A stretch of DNA of 8,385 nt from NCBI GenBank assembly GCA_902782955.1, contig CACZPD010000061.1, positions 1-8,385 on the forward strand, given 5' to 3'. The notes under the pieces are model-generated. The model worked only from the letters and a program-made list of their open reading frames with translations, was not told the origin of the DNA and did no database searches. The DNA comes from an uncultured Erysipelotrichaceae bacterium. Lineage in GTDB: Bacteria; Bacillota_I; Bacilli_A; Erysipelotrichales; Erysipelotrichaceae. Shown one piece after another: positions 1 to 5,186 of this stretch (position 1 is the first letter of the stretch; every line of letters starts with the position of its first letter). The position numbers and the translations under genes are program-made.

Positions 1-22
1 CATACATGCATGATCTGTGATG

Positions 23-244
23 TTACTTCTTTCTGGCTTTTCTTTCCGCTTTTTTCTTTTCTTTTTTGATATCAGCCTCGATCAGGGAAAGAATATAGTT
101 TTTTACGCCCTCTTTGGATTCGAGCCACTCAATGATATCAGCTTCGGATTTTTTGTTGAACCGGACAGAAAATGAACGGTATGTATTTTTGTTATAGGCA
201 TTGTTGTAATCAAGCTTCTTCTTGTACTGCTCAGCTGCGTTCAT
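23..244 (-). CDS. Small ribbon-helix-helix-like DNA-binding protein (73 aa)
   Basis: The predicted secondary structure fits the ribbon-helix-helix (Arc/CopG/MetJ) fold. A short strand, YRSFSVRF (residues 22-29), is followed by a first helix, KSEADIIEWLES (about 32-43), a turn, and a second helix from about 47 to 63 (VKNYILSLIEADIKK). The last 14 residues are almost all Lys, Arg, Glu or Ala and very basic, which could add nonspecific DNA contacts. RHH proteins bind DNA as dimers and commonly repress their own promoter. The start is supported by AAGGAG about 5 nt upstream on the minus strand. The gene stands alone, divergent from serS, with a perfect inverted repeat just upstream (258-274) as a possible operator. 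The fold assignment is by pattern only and no specific family or target is recognised. The sequence to the left of the stop codon (1-22) shows nothing. Confidence 0.75.
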   Translation of the reverse strand: MNAAEQYKKKLDYNNAYNKNTYRSFSVRFNKKSEADIIEWLESKEGVKNYILSLIEADIKKEKKKAERKARKK

Positions 245-257
245 AAAATCTCCTTAC

Positions 258-274
258 TACATAGTAACTATGTA
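258..274. promoter_or_regulatory. Perfect inverted repeat, candidate operator
   Basis: TACATAGT-A-ACTATGTA is an exact 8-1-8 inverted repeat starting 14 bp upstream of the start codon of the minus-strand RHH-like gene. It ends just upstream of that gene's Shine-Dalgarno sequence and lies downstream of the predicted minus-strand promoter. A roadblock operator for autoregulation is the obvious reading. A role as a hairpin in the mRNA leader is the alternative. The symmetry is seen directly; the function is inferred. Confidence 0.45.
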
Positions 275-307
275 TTTATCGTCAGAATGAAGCCTGTAGT
301 TTTTATA

Positions 308-336
308 ATATTAGCATACTCATTATGCCTTGACAA
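308..336 (-). promoter_or_regulatory. Candidate promoter for the RHH-like gene
   Basis: Read on the minus strand, TTGTCA (331-336) is separated by 17 bp from TAATAT (308-313), with TG one base upstream of the -10, giving an extended -10. The start point would be near 301, giving a leader of about 57 nt that contains the 258-274 inverted repeat. The -35 box overlaps the serS -35 box on the other strand, so the two promoters probably compete for polymerase. Confidence 0.45.
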
Positions 337-359
337 ACATTATCAGCGCTGATTAAAAT
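330..359 (+). promoter_or_regulatory. serS promoter
   Basis: A perfect -35 box TTGACA (330-335) is followed after 18 bp by TAAAAT (354-359), which matches the sigma-A -10 consensus at five of six positions. Transcription would begin near 366, directly before stem I of the T-box leader, which supports the assignment. The spacer contains a 12-bp palindrome (342-353). Confidence 0.75.
342..353. repeat. 12-bp palindrome in the serS promoter spacer
   Basis: ATCAGCGCTGAT is a perfect palindrome between the -35 and -10 boxes of the serS promoter, the position of a classic repressor operator. The known control of serS in this group is the T-box, so a second control layer at initiation would be additional. 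A 12-bp palindrome can occur by chance, and no binding protein is recognised. Confidence 0.35.
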
Positions 360-513
360 ATTTCTGAACACGATGAAGGGAACAAGTACTTTTATATATT
401 GTTCAGAAAGTTAACGGCTGATGTGAGTTAACCAATATATATCAGGAAATCCATCCCGGAGTGGAACCAATCATTCCCGGAACGGTCCGTTATACCGAAG
501 AGAGATCACAAAT

Positions 514-529
514 TGTTTCACGTGAAACA
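514..529. other. parS: parS centromere-like ParB site, inside the T-box leader
   Basis: TGTTTCACGTGAAACA is an exact match to the Bacillus-type parS consensus bound by ParB/Spo0J. The palindrome extends to 22 bp (511-532). ParB loads here as a clamp, nucleates the partition complex and recruits SMC condensin, normally close to oriC. Unusually, the site is in transcribed leader sequence between stem III and the antiterminator of the serS T-box. The RNA would form a long hairpin there, with outer CAC/GTG pairs and one bulged A. It is not the Noc site, whose core is CCCGGG. ParB itself is not in the window. Confidence 0.9.
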
Positions 530-557
530 ATTGTGGTAATTAGGGTGGTACCGCGAT

Positions 558-587
558 AACATCGTCCCTTACGGATGGTGTTTTTTT
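558..587 (+). terminator. T-box regulated intrinsic terminator upstream of serS
   Basis: ACATCGTCC (559-567) pairs with GGATGGTGT (573-581), including two G-U pairs, around a CTTAC loop, and is followed by a run of T (581-587). Its 5' arm shares TCC (565-567) with the antiterminator, so the two folds exclude each other as expected for a transcriptional T-box. Confidence 0.9.
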
Positions 588-604
588 AATTATAAGGAGG
601 ATAT

Positions 605-1891
605 ATGATCGATATTAATCTTATCAGGGACAATTCTGAACTCGTAAAAGAAAACATTAAAAAGAAATTTCAGGACGAAAAACTGGTTCTCGTTGATGAA
701 GTATTCGAAATGGATAAAGAATACCGCGCATCAAAAACAAGAGGTGACTCCCTTCGTGCAGAAAGAAACCGTATTTCCAAGACGATCGGCGGACTGATGA
801 AAAACGGTCAGAAGGAAGAGGCGGAAAAAGTAAAAGCACAGGTAAAGGAAATCGGAAACGAGATCGATGAACTGGAAGAAAAAGAAGCCCGGCTCGCAGA
901 AGAAATCAATAAAAGAATGATGGTCATTCCGAATATTATCGACCCAACTGTACCGATCGGGAAAGATGATTCAGAAAACGTGGAGATCGAGAAATTCGGA
1001 GATCCGTTTGTTCCGGAATTCCCTGTACCATATCATACAGATATTCTGGAGAACCTTGACGGTCTCGATCTTGAAGCTGCCGGCCGTACTTCGGGAAATG
1101 GTTTTTACTATTTAAAGGGAGATGCCGCACGTCTGCATTCTTCTATTCTTTCCTATGCACGTGATTTTATGATCAACAGAGGATTTACGTATTTTATTCC
1201 TCCGTTTATGATCCACGGTGATGTTGTAAAAGGTGTTATGAGCTTTAAGGAAATGGAAAATATGATGTATAAGATCGAAGGAGAAGATCTATATCTGATC
1301 GGTACATCAGAACATTCCATGGTTGGAAGATTTATCAACCAGATTCTTAAAGAAGAACAATTGCCGCAGGCATTGACCAGCTATAGTCCGTGTTTCCGTA
1401 AAGAAGTCGGTGCGCATGGTATCGAAGAAAGAGGCCTCTACCGTGTCCATCAGTTTGAAAAACAGGAAATGGTCGTTGTCTGCAAGCCTGAAGACTCCAA
1501 GGAATGGTATGACAAGCTCTGGCAGAACACAGTAGATTTCTTCCGTTCACTGGATATCCCGGTAAGAACACTGGAATGCTGCTCCGGCGATCTGGCAGAT
1601 CTGAAAGTAAAGAGCTGTGATGTTGAAGCCTGGTCTCCGCGTCAGAAAAAGTATTTTGAAGTAGGAAGCTGCTCTAATCTCGGTGAAGCACAGGCAAGAA
1701 GACTAAGCATCCGTGTGAAGGGAGAAAAAGGCAACTATTATCCGCATACACTGAATAATACAGTAGTAGCGCCGCCTCGCATGCTGATCGCATTCCTTGA
1801 AAATAACCTGAATGAAGACGGAAGCGTCAATATTCCGGAGCCTCTGCAGCCATATATGGGCGGTCAGAAGAAACTGGAACCTAAAAAATAA
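605..1891 (+). CDS. serS: Seryl-tRNA synthetase
   Basis: This cytoplasmic class II enzyme charges tRNA-Ser with serine (and tRNA-Sec where present). At 428 aa it is of normal length. Residues 1 to about 105 form the charged antiparallel coiled-coil arm that grips the long variable arm of tRNA-Ser. The catalytic domain follows, with motif 1 around 185-200 (ending IPPF), the serine-binding TSE (234-236, usually TAE), motif 2 at 260-290 (PCFRKEVGAHG then RVHQFEKQEM) and motif 3 at 381-400. Motif 3 reads HTLNNTVVAPPR rather than the common bacterial HTLNGSGLAVGR. Together with GTSEHS, this resembles the archaeal/eukaryotic branch of SerRS. The invariant Arg (R392) and Glu (E399) positions are kept, so activity is expected. 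The start has AAGGAGG 4 nt upstream. Expression is controlled by the upstream T-box with a UCC specifier, which confirms the amino acid. Confidence 0.97.
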   Translation: MIDINLIRDNSELVKENIKKKFQDEKLVLVDEVFEMDKEYRASKTRGDSLRAERNRISKTIGGLMKNGQKEEAEKVKAQVKEIGNEIDELEEKEARLAEEINKRMMVIPNIIDPTVPIGKDDSENVEIEKFGDPFVPEFPVPYHTDILENLDGLDLEAAGRTSGNGFYYLKGDAARLHSSILSYARDFMINRGFTYFIPPFMIHGDVVKGVMSFKEMENMMYKIEGEDLYLIGTSEHSMVGRFINQILKEEQLPQALTSYSPCFRKEVGAHGIEERGLYRVHQFEKQEMVVVCKPEDSKEWYDKLWQNTVDFFRSLDIPVRTLECCSGDLADLKVKSCDVEAWSPRQKKYFEVGSCSNLGEAQARRLSIRVKGEKGNYYPHTLNNTVVAPPRMLIAFLENNLNEDGSVNIPEPLQPYMGGQKKLEPKK

Positions 1892-1898
1892 TCCGCAT

Positions 1899-1914
1899 TG
1901 TTTCACGTGAAACA
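1899..1914. other. parS: Second parS site, between serS and ffs
   Basis: This is the same perfect 16-mer TGTTTCACGTGAAACA as at 514-529, here with a 20-bp overall palindrome (1897-1916). It begins 7 bp after the serS stop codon and ends 10 bp before the -35 box of the SRP RNA promoter, so ParB loaded here would sit against RNA polymerase. As RNA the palindrome could form a hairpin at the end of serS, but no T run follows it, so it is a poor intrinsic terminator. The two sites are 1,385 bp apart and flank serS. Confidence 0.9.
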
Positions 1915-1924
1915 ATAATCAAGG

Positions 1925-1953
1925 TTGTTTTATAGAAAAATTTCATATATAAT
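1925..1953 (+). promoter_or_regulatory. ffs promoter
   Basis: TTGTTT (1925-1930) and a perfect TATAAT (1948-1953) are separated by exactly 17 bp. The start point seven bases downstream falls at 1960, which is the first G of the GGUAC that closes the SRP RNA helix. This agreement strongly supports both the promoter and the RNA end. The promoter lies directly downstream of a parS site. Confidence 0.85.
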
Positions 1954-1959
1954 ACGCAT

Positions 1960-2033
1960 GGTACAACAAACATGTTCAGAACCTGGTCAGATCCGGAAGG
2001 AAGCAGCCATAATGACCTCTGTTTGGGTGTACC
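1960..2033 (+). ncRNA. ffs: Small bacterial SRP RNA (4.5S-like)
   Basis: This is the RNA core of the signal recognition particle. It binds Ffh and FtsY to deliver nascent membrane proteins. The universally conserved domain IV is clear: GGTCAG (1985-1990), then CCGGAAGGAAGCAGCC with the GGAA apical loop, then TGACC (2013-2017) closing the helix. GGTACA (1960-1965) pairs with TGTACC (2028-2033), and CAAAC (1967-1971) with GTTTG (2021-2025). At 74 nt it is among the smallest SRP RNAs, shorter than E. coli 4.5S (about 114 nt), and it lacks the Alu domain of B. subtilis scRNA. The 3' side is followed by ATTTTATTT, only a weak terminator, so part of the transcription may continue into tadA. The ends are inferred from helix closure and promoter spacing. 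Confidence 0.93.
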
Positions 2034-2046
2034 ATTTTATTTAATT

Positions 2047-2529
2047 ATGAATATGCACGAAGAATATATGAAAAAAGCGCTCAGAGAAGCGGAAAAGGCA
2101 AAAGAAAAAGATGAAGTGCCCGTTGGATGTGTAATTGTAAAAGACGGGAAAGTCATAGCGCGTGCCCATAATCTGAGAGAAAAGAGCCAGACAGTCGTAT
2201 CACACGCGGAAATACTGGCAATTCAGAAAGCAAGCAGGAAACTGGGTACCTGGTGTCTGGATGAATGTGATCTGTATGTAACGCTGGAACCGTGCATGAT
2301 GTGCTATGGCGCAATATATCATTCCCAGATCAGAAATCTGTATTACGGAGCTTCAGACGAGAAGGCGGGATGTGTAGAGTCGCTGATCGATGTGAAAAGT
2401 ATACGTCATATCGGGAGTCATCCAAATGCCTCCGGCGGTTATCTGAAAGAAGAATGTGCTCAGATACTGAAAGATTTCTTTAAAGAAAAGAGAAAACGCG
2501 CAAAAAGGAAGAAATCCGAGTTCCGATAA
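2047..2529 (+). CDS. tadA: tRNA-specific adenosine deaminase
   Basis: TadA deaminates A34 to inosine in the anticodon of tRNA-Arg(ACG), widening wobble decoding. The 160-aa protein has the zinc-dependent cytidine deaminase fold. H53 and E55 (HAE) supply the zinc ligand and catalytic proton shuttle, and C83 and C86 (EPCMMC) the other two ligands. EVPVGCVIV (23-31) and KRAKRKK near the C-terminus are also typical, the latter for tRNA contact. The frame stays open upstream to an ATG at 1972, but that start would encode the SRP RNA as protein, so the true start is the ATG at 2047, or 2053. There is no recognisable Shine-Dalgarno sequence before either. The gene sits 13 nt behind ffs, probably on read-through from the ffs promoter, and ends at a strong terminator. 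Confidence 0.95.
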   Translation: MNMHEEYMKKALREAEKAKEKDEVPVGCVIVKDGKVIARAHNLREKSQTVVSHAEILAIQKASRKLGTWCLDECDLYVTLEPCMMCYGAIYHSQIRNLYYGASDEKAGCVESLIDVKSIRHIGSHPNASGGYLKEECAQILKDFFKEKRKRAKRKKSEFR

Positions 2530-2537
2530 AATGACAG

Positions 2538-2563
2538 AAACCTGCAGTACAGCAGGTTTTTTT
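2538..2563 (+). terminator. Intrinsic terminator after tadA
   Basis: The stem AAACCTGC (2538-2545) pairs perfectly with GCAGGTTT (2552-2559) around the loop AGTACA, and a run of seven T (2557-2563) follows. It starts 8 bp after the tadA stop codon and separates the ffs-tadA unit from the dnaX operon. Confidence 0.93.
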
Positions 2564-2571
2564 GTTATAAT
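2563..2571 (+). promoter_or_regulatory. Extended -10 promoter of the dnaX operon
   Basis: TGTTATAAT is a perfect TGnTATAAT extended -10 element and immediately follows the terminator T run. No good -35 box lies 16-18 bp upstream, where the terminator stem sits, which is usual for extended -10 promoters. Initiation near 2578 gives a very short leader of about 13 nt before the dnaX ATG, containing the AGGAG ribosome site (2581-2585). Confidence 0.7.
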
Positions 2572-2590
2572 GATTAAATCAGGAGATTTT

Positions 2591-4270
2591 ATGAGCAAAC
2601 TCGCTTTATATCAAAAGTACAGATCTTCTACATTCGAAGAAGTAGTGGGTCAGGAATATATCGTACGTTCTATCAAAAATGCAGTCAGAACGGGAAAAAT
2701 CGGACATGCATATCTTTTCTGCGGCCCCAGGGGTACAGGAAAAACAACGATGGCCCGTATTCTTGCAAAATCGGTAAACTGTCAGGACGCGGCAAATGCC
2801 CCGTGTGAGAAATGTCCGGACTGTATAGCCGCAAATAACGGAACGCATCCGGATATTATTGAGATCAATGCCGCGAATGAAACACACGTGGAAGATATCC
2901 GGGATCTGATCGAACGCGCAAAACTGTCTCCGATGCAGGGACATCATAAGATATACATTATCGATGAAGTCCACCAGCTCTCGTCTGCGGCATCAAGCGC
3001 GCTGCTGAAAACGCTGGAAGAACCGCCGGAACATGTGATATTTGTCCTGGCAACCACAGATCCGCAGAAACTGCTGCCGACGATCATATCCAGATGCCAG
3101 AGATATGATTTTTCAAGGGTAAATGCAGTCCAGATCACAGATCATCTCCTGAATATTGCGGAAAAAGAAAATATTCAGATGGACCGGAAAGCGGCGGAAA
3201 TGATCGCTGTGCTGTCAGAAGGAGGCATGCGTGATGCTTTAAGTATCATGGATCAGTGTGCCGCATACACGTCTGACCATATTACGATCGAAGATATTGA
3301 AAATATATATGGCCTTTCCACAACAGATGAAAAACTGAAGCTGGCGGAGAACATGCTCGCATGTAATCTGGAGGAGATGCTGGCAAGGATTTCTGAATAT
3401 GATGAAAAAGGAATCGATCTTGTACGGTATACAGACGGCCTGATCGATATCTTTAAAGACGGCGTGATCTATTCCTATACAAAAAACGAAAAGATCCTGA
3501 AACTCCTGACAGCTGAGCAGGCAGAATATCTGCTTGGCATAACGGACGCGGAGACCTGTATGCGTCTTGCGGAGAAATTCATTGCAGCGAAGGAATTCTA
3601 CAAGAACGCATCGTCACTTACCAATGCATTTGAAGTGACATGCCTTTCTGCGGCAGTTGAAAGCACAGGCAAGCCGGCAGTTCCCGTAAAAATAACCAAA
3701 GTACAGGAAAAACCGGCGGAAAAGAAGGAAATTATCACGGAACCGGCATCTGAACCGGAGTCTGAACCGGAACCGGAACCTGTTATTCCTGCTGTACAGC
3801 AGAAAGAACTGCCGGAAGAGGAGATCCTTTCCATTCTTGTCCAGTGCAGCAAAGCATGCAAGCAGGTAGATGAACCGGCATATGGTACTGTCAATATGAT
3901 CGCAAGCGCGGAAGATATGAAATATACCACGCTGCTGAAACAGGCAAGGCTCGGCGCAAGCGGGGAAGATGTTCTTCTTCTGGTAACGGCGGAATCTTCT
4001 GCCGCAAACAGGATCAACGACCGGAAAATGAATGAAGAATTGTATTTCTTCATTAAAAAGAGACTTGGAATCGACAAAATGATCTTTGCGATTACAGAGA
4101 GCGCATTCCGCAGTGCGTCCAGGGAGTTTGTCAGGAAGATGAAGGCCGGTGAACTGCCGGAAAAGAAACAGATCACGCGTTATGCGGCGAACGAAGTAAA
4201 AATAAAAAGTACAGAAGATAAAGTAATGGACCTTTTCGGTAAGGAAAATGTTGAAATCATAGGAGGCTGA
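2591..4270 (+). CDS. dnaX: DNA polymerase III subunit gamma/tau (clamp loader ATPase)
   Basis: DnaX is the motor of the clamp loader that opens the DnaN ring and, as tau, links it to polymerase and helicase. From the chosen start the protein is 559 aa. Walker A is GPRGTGKT (45-52). The zinc module uses C64, C72, C75 and C78. Walker B is IIDEVH (123-128), sensor 1 contains TTD (155-157), and the SRC arginine-finger motif lies at 167-169, followed by the lid and collar domains. An acidic Glu-Pro linker (about 384-397) leads to the C-terminal tau domain. The start at 2591 is preferred because AGGAG lies 5 nt upstream and MSKLALYQKYR matches the family N-terminus; the in-frame ATG at 2531 is upstream of the terminator and promoter. 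An A AAA AAC heptamer (3481-3487) occurs in frame but is a doubtful frameshift site. The stop overlaps the ybaB ribosome site. Confidence 0.97.
   Translation: MSKLALYQKYRSSTFEEVVGQEYIVRSIKNAVRTGKIGHAYLFCGPRGTGKTTMARILAKSVNCQDAANAPCEKCPDCIAANNGTHPDIIEINAANETHVEDIRDLIERAKLSPMQGHHKIYIIDEVHQLSSAASSALLKTLEEPPEHVIFVLATTDPQKLLPTIISRCQRYDFSRVNAVQITDHLLNIAEKENIQMDRKAAEMIAVLSEGGMRDALSIMDQCAAYTSDHITIEDIENIYGLSTTDEKLKLAENMLACNLEEMLARISEYDEKGIDLVRYTDGLIDIFKDGVIYSYTKNEKILKLLTAEQAEYLLGITDAETCMRLAEKFIAAKEFYKNASSLTNAFEVTCLSAAVESTGKPAVPVKITKVQEKPAEKKEIITEPASEPESEPEPEPVIPAVQQKELPEEEILSILVQCSKACKQVDEPAYGTVNMIASAEDMKYTTLLKQARLGASGEDVLLLVTAESSAANRINDRKMNEELYFFIKKRLGIDKMIFAITESAFRSASREFVRKMKAGELPEKKQITRYAANEVKIKSTEDKVMDLFGKENVEIIGG
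3740..3781 (+). repeat. Hexamer repeat encoding the Glu-Pro linker of DnaX
   Basis: Seven in-frame hexamers are present. Five begin GAACC (three spaced at 12-bp intervals, then adjacent copies), alternating first with GCATCT and GAGTCT. They encode EP-AS-EP-ES-EP-EP-EP between the clamp-loader core and the tau C-terminal domain. The in-frame 6-bp unit could change copy number by slippage without breaking the gene, altering only linker length. Confidence 0.8.
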
Positions 4271-4272
4271 TT

Positions 4273-4572
4273 ATGGATTTTGGTAAATTAATGGAACAGG
4301 CACAGCAGATGCAGGCATCGCTCGCTCAGATTCAGGAAGAGCTTGCGGAAACGATCTATATCGGAAAATCACAGGGGATCGTTGTAAAAATGAACGGCAA
4401 CAATGAGATCACTGAGATCGAGATCCCGGATGAGCTGATCAATCCGGAAGATAAGGAAATGCTGCAGGATATGCTGCTGATCGCTGCCAATGAAGCTGCG
4501 GATAATGTCAGACAGGACAGGGAGGCAAGACTTGGAGCCGCTGCCGGCGGACTCAATATTCCGGGTCTTTGA
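4273..4572 (+). CDS. ybaB: YbaB/EbfC family nucleoid-associated protein
   Basis: This 99-aa protein belongs to the YbaB/EbfC family, small dimeric DNA-binding proteins with a tweezer-like shape. They associate with the nucleoid and are almost always encoded between dnaX and recR. The sequence shows the family layout: an N-terminal amphipathic helix rich in Met and Gln (MEQAQQMQASLAQIQEELAE, residues 7-26), a central beta sheet (GIVVKMNGNNEITEIEIPDEL), then a helix with AANEAADNVRQ and a Gly/Ala-rich tail ending GLNIPGL. The exact molecular role is not settled for the family. AGGAGG at 4261-4266, inside the end of dnaX, supports the start, and the gap to dnaX is 2 nt. Confidence 0.95.
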   Translation: MDFGKLMEQAQQMQASLAQIQEELAETIYIGKSQGIVVKMNGNNEITEIEIPDELINPEDKEMLQDMLLIAANEAADNVRQDREARLGAAAGGLNIPGL

Positions 4573-4575
4573 TCC

Positions 4576-5172
4576 ATGTATCCGCAGAGTTTACAAAAAC
4601 TGATCGAAGCGTTCCGTCATCTGCCCGGTGTCGGAGAGAAAACCGCGGAGCGGTATGCGCTTGCGGTCAGTGACATGACCCCTGAAACAGCGCAGGAATT
4701 CTCCCTGGCTATTCAGGAAGTCAGGGAAAAACTGACACACTGCAGAATTTGCGGAAACCTTTCCGACAACGAAGAATGCAGCATCTGCAGGGATTCCGGC
4801 CGCAATAAACGCCTGATTTTTGTCGTGCAGTCCGCAAAAGACGTTATCGCAATGGAAAAAACAGGAGAATATCAGGGTACGTATCACGTTCTGAACGGCC
4901 TGATTTCCACCAGCAAAGGCGTTATGCCGGAAGATCTGAATATAGATTCGCTTCTGGAACGGGCAAAAGAAGCAGATGAGATCATATTAGCTACTAACAC
5001 AACAATGGATGGCGAAACGACAGCCATGTATCTGCATAAACTTCTGGGTGAAATATGTCCGGAAGTGCTGGTAACCAGGATCGCTCACGGACTGCCGTCC
5101 GGAGGACTTCTGGATTACGCGGATGAAATGACACTGGCCCATGCGCTTTCTGACAGAAGACGCATGCGCTGA
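4576..5172 (+). CDS. recR: Recombination mediator protein RecR
   Basis: RecR works with RecO and RecF to load RecA on SSB-coated single strands during gap repair, forming a ring clamp around DNA. The 198-aa length is standard. A helix-hairpin-helix LPGVGEKTAERYA (16-28) is followed by a C4 zinc finger (C56, C59, C68, C71), a TOPRIM domain (about 79-175) and the C-terminal HGLPSGG Walker B-like stretch (171-177). The first TOPRIM acidic position is Q85 (VVQ), as in other Bacillota RecR, so it is not a sign of decay. NTTMDGET replaces the more usual NPxxEGEA, a mild change. Only 3 nt separate it from ybaB and no good ribosome site is visible, so translational coupling is likely. Confidence 0.97.
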   Translation: MYPQSLQKLIEAFRHLPGVGEKTAERYALAVSDMTPETAQEFSLAIQEVREKLTHCRICGNLSDNEECSICRDSGRNKRLIFVVQSAKDVIAMEKTGEYQGTYHVLNGLISTSKGVMPEDLNIDSLLERAKEADEIILATNTTMDGETTAMYLHKLLGEICPEVLVTRIAHGLPSGGLLDYADEMTLAHALSDRRRMR

Positions 5173-5186
5173 AAAAGGAGTTAAAC

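Larger units (their letters stand above)
366..587 (+). ncRNA. T-box riboswitch leader of serS (Ser specifier)
   Basis: T-box leaders sense uncharged tRNA and switch between terminator and antiterminator. Stem I is visible: the AGTA of the loop E region at 385-388, a helix TATATATT (393-400) with AATATATA (434-441), and an apical helix GTTAAC (410-415) with GTTAAC (427-432) closing a loop containing GGCTGATG. The 3' side of the specifier loop reads GGAAATCCATC, giving UCC (450-452), a serine codon followed by the usual A. A small CGGT/ACCG hairpin (483-497) looks like the usual stem III. It is followed by a long parS-containing hairpin (507-536). The conserved AGGGTGGTACCGCG lies at 542-555. 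AGGG (542-545) can pair with TCCCT (565-569) to form the antiterminator, which competes with the terminator. Low uncharged tRNA-Ser should give termination before serS. The exact 5' end is inferred from the promoter. Confidence 0.95.

Noticed and set aside
1157..1166. Other CACGTG cores (near 1160 in serS and 2885 in dnaX) as further parS sites
   Set aside because: The flanking arms do not match TGTTT/AAACA, so they are not parS.
1972..2046. Upstream ATG extending tadA by 25 codons
   Set aside because: The sequence is the SRP RNA gene, and TadA homologues begin near MNMHEEYMKKA. The extension matches nothing in the family.
2531..2590. Upstream ATG extending dnaX by 20 codons
   Set aside because: It precedes the intrinsic terminator and the extended -10 promoter, lacks a ribosome site, and the ATG at 2591 has AGGAG and the family N-terminus.
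3598..4176. Minus-strand open frame (192 codons) opposite the dnaX 3' half
   Set aside because: It is Ser-rich, and its SGSGSDSGSD stretch is just the complement of the Glu-Pro hexamer repeat. dnaX explains the region.
4820..4834. Missing acidic residue at the first TOPRIM position of RecR (VVQ)
   Set aside because: The same VVQ occurs in B. subtilis RecR, so it is a normal Bacillota variant and not evidence of inactivation.
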